In this document: in pieces, positions 6,265 through 10,062 of the stretch
Position numbering within the stretch: the first letter of the stretch is position 1
How the letters are laid out: the number at the start of each line of letters is the position of its first letter
Source: Casp-actino8 sp001510335
GTDB taxonomy: Bacteria > Actinomycetota > Acidimicrobiia > Acidimicrobiales > Ilumatobacteraceae
Assembly: GCA_027729635.1 (NCBI GenBank)
Contig: JAQCEM010000058.1
Span: forward strand, 1-10,062
Direction: 5' to 3'
DNA length: 10,062 nucleotides
Made by a program: the position numbers and the translations under genes
Notes under the pieces: generated by a model
The model's database searches: none
Seen by the model: only the letters and a program-made list of their open reading frames with translations
What the model was told of the DNA's origin: nothing

Positions 6265-7182
6265 TCAGGATTCTTCTTTCAGCGCGAGTTTCGTGATCAT
6301 CAAACGGCGCTCATCAAAGCCGGCACGCTGATGACGTGGAAGACCTCGGCGTAGGCGTCGGGTCGCGCGGAGGTCGCCGTAGGAATCTATTTCAATGGGC
6401 GACAAATTGTGCGTGAAAGCAAGTTTTGGCAGACGACCCCGCACATGAGTGACTTCGTCAAATCGCAATCGTCGCAGGTATCGCACCATTATGAAGAAAA
6501 GCAGAATGTGCCCGAGCAGAAGAAATGTGAAGACGATATTCAACCCCGATGCGTTCCATGCTGCATGCAACGCCATCGCTGGCACAAGACCACGAATCGC
6601 CGCAAACCGACGAGATCGTCCGTGTCGAACCGCTGTGCCGACAGCGAGCCCCACCCAAAGCGTGAAGAAAGGGTGGGCGAAAGGAGAGAACAACCCTCGC
6701 AAAACAAACACTAACCCTAGATCGCCTTCCGTGATCGCTTGCGAGAAGTAGATAACGTTTTCGACCATTGCGAATCCGATTCCAACATAACCAGCGTAAA
6801 TCGCTCCATCAAGTGGAGAGTCAAGCTGTTGTCTTTTGGCAGCCCCCAAGATTCCGAGTGCCTTCATCATCTCTTCTGCAACCGGGGCGCTGATGACGAG
6901 CGCCGCTGAGTACCCGAATGACGCGTCTGTGAATTCGTTGGCCAAGCCCGCTACCAATATTGAGATACCGGCACCCCAGAGAAAGGCATTCCACCGCATG
7001 GCCCGCGGCTCGGGCTCGAGGCGGTCAAGCCAAGCAAAGGCGGGGATGGTGTAAGCCAACGGAATCAGGGCTAACAGAAATGCCGACGGTGTATCCACCG
7101 CATAAACACCGACTGACAACAAGGCAACAACGAAGGCCAGCACTAACAAACGGCGAACTTTTGGTTTCGAAACCTCGGGCAC
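6265..7182 (-). CDS. PrsW-family intramembrane protease
   Basis: This 305-residue integral membrane protein has the conserved PrsW elements: A-P-V-A-E-E-M-M-K at 99-107 (E103, E104, K107), the VENVIYF helix with E141-N142, H170 in SPFAHPFFT, and H206 in HAAWN. Hydrophobic stretches occur around residues 11-28, 33-51, 65-85, 91-101, 130-147, 155-182, 198-209 and 214-234. A basic tail of about 65 residues follows and should be cytoplasmic. In Bacillus, PrsW cleaves the anti-sigma factor RsiW; in actinobacteria the substrates are mostly unknown, and no sigma or anti-sigma pair is near here. The start is GTG at 7182, 23 bases beyond the 3' end of tRNA-Leu, with only a weak AGG ahead of it. It may depend on the tRNA promoter. 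The reading frame stays open after the TGA. Confidence 0.88.
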   Translation of the reverse strand: MPEVSKPKVRRLLVLAFVVALLSVGVYAVDTPSAFLLALIPLAYTIPAFAWLDRLEPEPRAMRWNAFLWGAGISILVAGLANEFTDASFGYSAALVISAPVAEEMMKALGILGAAKRQQLDSPLDGAIYAGYVGIGFAMVENVIYFSQAITEGDLGLVFVLRGLFSPFAHPFFTLWVGLAVGTAVRHGRSRRFAAIRGLVPAMALHAAWNASGLNIVFTFLLLGHILLFFIMVRYLRRLRFDEVTHVRGRLPKLAFTHNLSPIEIDSYGDLRATRRLRRGLPRHQRAGFDERRLMITKLALKEES

Positions 7183-7205
7183 GAAATACCTAACGTTTGT
7201 TTGAG

Positions 7206-7289
7206 TGTCGAAGGGGGGACTTGAACCCCCACGATCTTACGATCACTAGCCCCTCAAGCTAGCGCGTCTGCCTATTCCGCCACTTCGAC
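7206..7289 (-). tRNA. tRNA-Leu, anticodon GAG
   Basis: An 84-base class II tRNA folds completely. The acceptor stem is GTCGAAG/CTTCGAC with discriminator A, and the D arm is GCG/CGC. The anticodon stem CTAGC/GCTAG carries loop TTGAGGG with anticodon GAG (7253-7255 on the complementary strand). The variable arm is long (TGATCGTAAGATCGT), and the T stem GGGGG/CCCCC holds TTCAAGT. It reads CUC and CUU leucine codons. CCA is not encoded after the discriminator and must be added after processing. The gene lies between secG and the PrsW-family gene on the same strand and has its own promoter. Confidence 0.97.
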
Positions 7290-7300
7290 GTGGAGTTGAA

Positions 7301-7329
7301 ACTCTATCGGTCGACATAAAGTCAGCCAA
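7301..7329 (-). promoter_or_regulatory. Promoter of tRNA-Leu
   Basis: On the minus strand TTGGCT (7329-7324) and TAGAGT (7306-7301) are separated by exactly 17 bases. Transcription would start around 7294, about five bases before the mature tRNA 5' end. The placement and hexamers fit a housekeeping sigma factor. It would also drive the PrsW-family gene, since no terminator separates the two. Confidence 0.6.
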
Positions 7330-7347
7330 CAATGTGTGCTTGTTCTC

Positions 7348-7587
7348 TCAGTTGGTGAGGAGGAAACCAAGGGAAAGGATTGAGATAATCCAGACCAAAG
7401 CGATCACTAAAGTGATCCGATTCAAATTCTTCTCGGCAGCGGCCGAGCCGAGGCCAGCACCGCTGCCTCCGCCGAACATGTCGGACAGTCCCCCGCCCTT
7501 ACCGCTGTGCATCAAAATTGTGCCAACCATGCCGAACATGGAAACCACATTGATCAAAACCATTATGTACATCACGATGTCACGCAC
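7348..7587 (-). CDS. secG: Preprotein translocase subunit SecG
   Basis: This 79-residue protein has the standard SecG layout: a first membrane helix (about 4-26), the HSGKGGGLSDMFGGG loop at 27-41, a small Ala/Gly stretch ending in SAAAEKNLNRIT, and a second helix (about 58-77). SecG binds SecYE in the cytoplasmic membrane and aids protein export. The start is taken as GTG at 7587; a GTG (codon 5) and an ATG (codon 6) shortly after are possible alternatives, and no strong Shine-Dalgarno sequence decides between them. secG normally follows tpiA directly in actinobacteria; here the remains of an ABC transporter gene lie between them, ending 20 bases before this start. The tRNA-Leu promoter lies just downstream. 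Confidence 0.93.
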   Translation of the reverse strand: MRDIVMYIMVLINVVSMFGMVGTILMHSGKGGGLSDMFGGGSGAGLGSAAAEKNLNRITLVIALVWIISILSLGFLLTN

Positions 7588-7607
7588 GGTTGAACAGCCT
7601 AGTGGCT

Positions 7608-8018
7608 TCAGTCGGGGAAATGGCAGGCCACTCGATGACCTTGTCCGCGATCAATCAAAAGCGGGCTCATCAACTGAACAAATGTCTTGAACTTTGGGGC
7701 AACGGGTCCTGAAACGACAACCAGATGGCGGATTCACCGGACTAGGAACGTCACCGGTCAGAATGATCCTCGTGCGTTTGGATCCAGCTTGAGGATTCGG
7801 CACCGGGACAGCTGACATCAGGACTCTGGTGTACGGGTGCGAAGGAGCACCGTAAACGGCCTCTGGCGAGCCGATCTCGACGATCTTGCCGAGATACATC
7901 ACGCCACTTCATCAGCGATATGGCGCACGACAGAGAGGTCGTGGGCAATGAAGACGTACGAGAGGTCAAGGTCGGCCTGCAGTTTCTCCAAGAGGTTCAA
8001 AATCTGAGCTTGGATCGA
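7608..8018 (-). pseudogene. Decayed 3' end of an oligopeptide/dipeptide ABC transporter ATPase (DppF/OppF type)
   Basis: Three successive frames together give the C-terminal part of a peptide-transporter ATPase. Frame one starts at SIQAQILNLLEKLQ (8018) and includes the H-loop AHDLSVVRHIADEVA, then hits TGA at 7901-7899. Frame two begins with VMYLGKIVEIG (from 7902), holds SHPYTRVLMSAVPVP, TGDVPSP and the cysteine-rich GCRFRTRCP tail typical of this family, and ends at TGA 7653-7651. Frame three supplies the expected last residues GHRVACHFPD, ending at 7608. The first break fits loss of one G (GCG-GTG became GCGTG). The second fits a tandem TGAT duplication (7650-7657). Walker A, Q-loop, signature and Walker B, about the first 170 residues, are absent: homology begins 20 bases after the tpiA stop. 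It cannot make a working ATPase. A sequencing error could explain one break but not the missing 5' part. Confidence 0.88.
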
Positions 8019-8037
8019 GAGGAAAGATCACGCTCTA

Positions 8038-8820
8038 TTAGGACGATTTAAATTGGACGATGCGAGCAAATTCATCGGGGTCAATACTCGCGCCACCCAC
8101 GAGCGCTCCATCAATATCAGGCTGAACCATCAGCTCAGACACATTGCCAGCCTTGACCGAACCACCATATTGAATGCGAACTTTGTCAGCAGCTTCACTG
8201 CCCCACTCAGTGCGCACGACTGAGCGAATGTGATGACACACATCTTGAGCATCTTGAGCTGTGGCAGTTAATCCAGTACCGATCGCCCATATGGGTTCAT
8301 AGGCAACAACCAATGCGGCGATCTGCTCTGGTTTGCGACCTTTGAGTGATCCGCGGACTTGGGATTCAACCCGCTCAAGAGTTTGACTGGCTTCGCGCTC
8401 GTCTTTAGTTTCGCCCACACACACAATTGGTGTCATTTCAAACTTGAATACAGCCTCCACTTTGGTGGCAACGATCTCATCAGTTTCACCGAAGTACTGG
8501 CGACGCTCGCTGTGACCACAAATCACATACTTCACTCCGAGTTTGCTTAAAAAAGCGGGAGACACCTCGCCGGTGAACGCACCCTTTTCTTCACTATGAC
8601 AGTTCTGCGCACCCAAAAGCATTGCTAACTTGTCGCTCTCGAGAACCGTTTGGATACTGCGAATGTCGGTAAACGGTGGATGTACTGATACATCCACTTT
8701 TTCAAAATCTTCTTTGCTTAATAAGTACGACAGCTTTTGCACAAGATGAATCGCTTCGTAGTGATTCATGTTCATTTTCCAGTTACCACTGATCAAAGGT
8801 CGACGTGGATTAGCGGGCAT
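8038..8820 (-). CDS. tpiA: Triosephosphate isomerase
   Basis: This 260-residue TIM-barrel enzyme interconverts dihydroxyacetone phosphate and glyceraldehyde 3-phosphate. All catalytic residues are present: N13 and K15 in GNWKMN, H103 in CGHSERR, and E175 in AYEPIWAIGTG, which also contains the flexible lid. Phosphate-binding loops GGS (219-221) and VGGAS (241-245) are intact. The ATG at 8820 lies inside the last codons of pgk (11-base overlap) and has a good GGGAGG ribosome site, so translation is coupled to pgk. The gene ends with TAA directly followed by an in-frame TAG. Confidence 0.98.
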   Translation of the reverse strand: MPANPRRPLISGNWKMNMNHYEAIHLVQKLSYLLSKEDFEKVDVSVHPPFTDIRSIQTVLESDKLAMLLGAQNCHSEEKGAFTGEVSPAFLSKLGVKYVICGHSERRQYFGETDEIVATKVEAVFKFEMTPIVCVGETKDEREASQTLERVESQVRGSLKGRKPEQIAALVVAYEPIWAIGTGLTATAQDAQDVCHHIRSVVRTEWGSEAADKVRIQYGGSVKAGNVSELMVQPDIDGALVGGASIDPDEFARIVQFKSS

Positions 8821-9934
8821 TAGGGGCCTCCCTTAAGGCAGCGAGACCGGGCAGGTCGCCAAGTTCAAGTAGTTCAAGTGACGCTCCACCGCCGGTAGAC
8901 ACGTGGTCTACCTGATCATCGAAGCCGAATTGAGCCAATGCAGCAGCAGAGTCTCCGCCACCTACAACTGTGAAAGCCTTTGTATCGGCCATTGCTTGAG
9001 CGACAGTTTGAGTTCCTCCTGCGAAACGCTCATCTTCAAACATGCCCATCGGGCCATTCCAGAACACAGTTCGAGCTTCCATGATGATGTCATTAAATTC
9101 GGCGGCCGAGCCTGGACCAATGTCGAAACCTTTGGCACCGACCGGTAAACGTCGACCATATGTCGCGTAGTTTCCATCAGCATCAAGACCGATGATGTCA
9201 TCAGGTAAATGAATTGCCTTGCCGAGTGAAAGCAGACGCTTACAGGTATCAACTTGATCAGGTTCAAAAAGTGAATTGCCAATTGAATATCCCTGAGCCG
9301 CCAAGAAGGTGAAGCACATTGCACCACCGATAATGAGTGAGTCAACGACATCGAGCAAGGCCTCTACAACGCCCAATTTGTCGGAGATCTTTGATCCGCC
9401 GAGAACTGCAACAAAAAGATGTTTGGGGTTTTCGCGTAGCGCCAGGAGTACTTCAACTTCTCGTTGCAGTAGACGACCCATCGCTGAAGGCAAAGTTTTC
9501 GGTGGACCGACAATTGAGGCATGCGCTCGGTGAGCAGCACCAAAGGCATCATCGACATACATATCAATGCCTTCGACAAGAGTCGCTACGAACGATGGAT
9601 CGTTTTTTTCTTCCCCAGCATTGAACCGAAGGTTCTCTAGCAACTCCACGCCTGGTACAAGTTCAGAAAGTCGCTTTACTACTGGATCCAATGAGTATTT
9701 GAGCTCCACCACACCTTTTGGACGACCGAGATGGCTTGCACACACAACTTTCGCTCCGCGCTCAGTCAACCAATTAATCGTTGGCAACGCCGCACGAATA
9801 CGGAAATCATCAGTGATCGTTTGACTTCCATCCGCAGACGTCTCCATCGGAACGTTGAAATCTGTCCGTACCAGAACTCGCTTACCGGCGACATCGCCGA
9901 GGTCTTCAAGAGTTGGAATACCTCTACTCATCAT
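8810..9934 (-). CDS. pgk: Phosphoglycerate kinase with a shortened N-terminal domain
   Basis: This enzyme transfers phosphate from 1,3-bisphosphoglycerate to ADP in glycolysis. From the ATG at 9934 it has 374 residues. Substrate-binding residues of the N-domain are present: D25 and N27 in RTDFNVP, SHLGRP (67-72), ENLRF (100-104) and R136 in AHRAHAS. So are the nucleotide-domain motifs GGSKISDK (179-186), NGP (293-295), GGGDS (325-329) and STGGGAS (346-352). Between SEL (90-92) and ENLRF only about seven residues remain where typical enzymes have about 30, which accounts for the short total length. A TTG at 9937 also opens the frame, but ATG at 9934 or 9931 is more likely. There is no Shine-Dalgarno sequence; the gap stop is only nine bases away, so initiation is probably coupled. 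Confidence 0.96.
   Translation of the reverse strand: MMSRGIPTLEDLGDVAGKRVLVRTDFNVPMETSADGSQTITDDFRIRAALPTINWLTERGAKVVCASHLGRPKGVVELKYSLDPVVKRLSELVPGVELLENLRFNAGEEKNDPSFVATLVEGIDMYVDDAFGAAHRAHASIVGPPKTLPSAMGRLLQREVEVLLALRENPKHLFVAVLGGSKISDKLGVVEALLDVVDSLIIGGAMCFTFLAAQGYSIGNSLFEPDQVDTCKRLLSLGKAIHLPDDIIGLDADGNYATYGRRLPVGAKGFDIGPGSAAEFNDIIMEARTVFWNGPMGMFEDERFAGGTQTVAQAMADTKAFTVVGGGDSAAALAQFGFDDQVDHVSTGGGASLELLELGDLPGLAALREAPNAR
8827..8832 (-). promoter_or_regulatory. Ribosome binding site of tpiA, inside pgk
   Basis: GGGAGG on the minus strand stands six bases before the tpiA ATG and lies within the last codons of pgk. It settles the tpiA start at 8820. Confidence 0.7.
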
Positions 9935-9943
9935 CAACGCTGA

Positions 9944-10062
9944 TTAGCGACGTGCCTTCTTCGGTACTTTCGAACCAGCAAACAACGTGGTCTGTACCAG
10001 GCGATTGCTGTATCCCCATTCGTTGTCGTACCACGAAAGAACCTTGACCATTTTGCCCATGC
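9944..10062 (-). CDS. gap: Glyceraldehyde-3-phosphate dehydrogenase, C-terminal end
   Basis: Only the last 38 codons and the TAA are in the window; the 5' part lies beyond the right edge. The fragment reads MVKVLSWYDNEWGYSNRL, the standard C-terminal helix region of type I GAPDH with the conserved W-Y-D-N-E-W-G-Y-S motif, then a short basic tail ending KKARR. It is the upstream gene of the gap-pgk-tpiA operon, with a nine-base gap to pgk. Confidence 0.96.
   Translation of the reverse strand, partial: MGKMVKVLSWYDNEWGYSNRLVQTTLFAGSKVPKKARR

Noticed and set aside
7332..7350. AACAA/TTGTT hairpin after secG as a terminator
   Set aside because: The stem is only five A/T-rich pairs with no clear T run, and it overlaps the tRNA promoter region.
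7334..7690. 118-residue plus-strand open frame opposite secG
   Set aside because: SecG on the other strand is unmistakable and the plus-strand frame shows no known pattern.
7751..7969. 72-residue minus-strand open frame across the ABC remnant
   Set aside because: It is in a frame unrelated to the ATPase homology and has no recognisable content.
9935..9937. TTG start for pgk
   Set aside because: Two ATG codons follow immediately and no ribosome site favours the TTG.

Overview
The window looks like chromosomal DNA from an actinobacterium, probably of the class Acidimicrobiia (freshwater or marine Ilumatobacter-type lineages come to mind). The grounds are the gap-pgk-tpiA-secG gene order, GTG starts on several genes, a class II tRNA-Leu with no encoded CCA, a leaderless-type promoter, an AtsA-like sulfatase and roughly balanced GC. 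The taxonomic call is inference from gene content and cannot be proved here. There is no CRISPR array, phage, integrase, transposase or rRNA. No dramatic new system is visible; the interest lies in a decayed gene, several non-canonical enzyme motifs and some compact regulatory layouts.

Left part (1-2500). The 3' end of a cupin-domain gene enters on the plus strand and stops abruptly. Facing it is a large cytoplasmic arylsulfatase of the AtsA type (minus strand) with an intact formylglycine motif and a C-terminal beta-sandwich extension.

Middle part (2517-6111, plus strand). A catabolic-looking operon diverges from the sulfatase, with only 16 bases between the two start codons. It encodes an unusual SDR-family protein, an LCAD-type acyl-CoA dehydrogenase and a Rieske oxygenase alpha subunit that overlaps the dehydrogenase gene by four bases. 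A good promoter (TTGACA, 17 bases, TACCCT, 6 bases, ATG) would give a leaderless SDR transcript. The fourth gene, 44 bases further on, is a clear ThrH (phosphoserine phosphatase/homoserine phosphotransferase). The first three genes probably oxidise a carboxylic acid or CoA thioester and a methylated amine or ring substrate; the actual substrate is unknown.

Right part (6265-10062, minus strand). Reading leftwards from the right edge: the end of gap, then pgk, tpiA, a decayed fragment of an oligopeptide/dipeptide ABC transporter ATPase, secG, tRNA-Leu(GAG) with its own promoter, and a PrsW-family intramembrane protease gene starting 23 bases after the tRNA. gap, pgk and tpiA form the lower-glycolysis operon with tight spacing. 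The ABC fragment is 5'-truncated close to the tpiA stop and carries two frameshifts, which suggests that a peptide-transporter operon once lay between tpiA and secG and was deleted.
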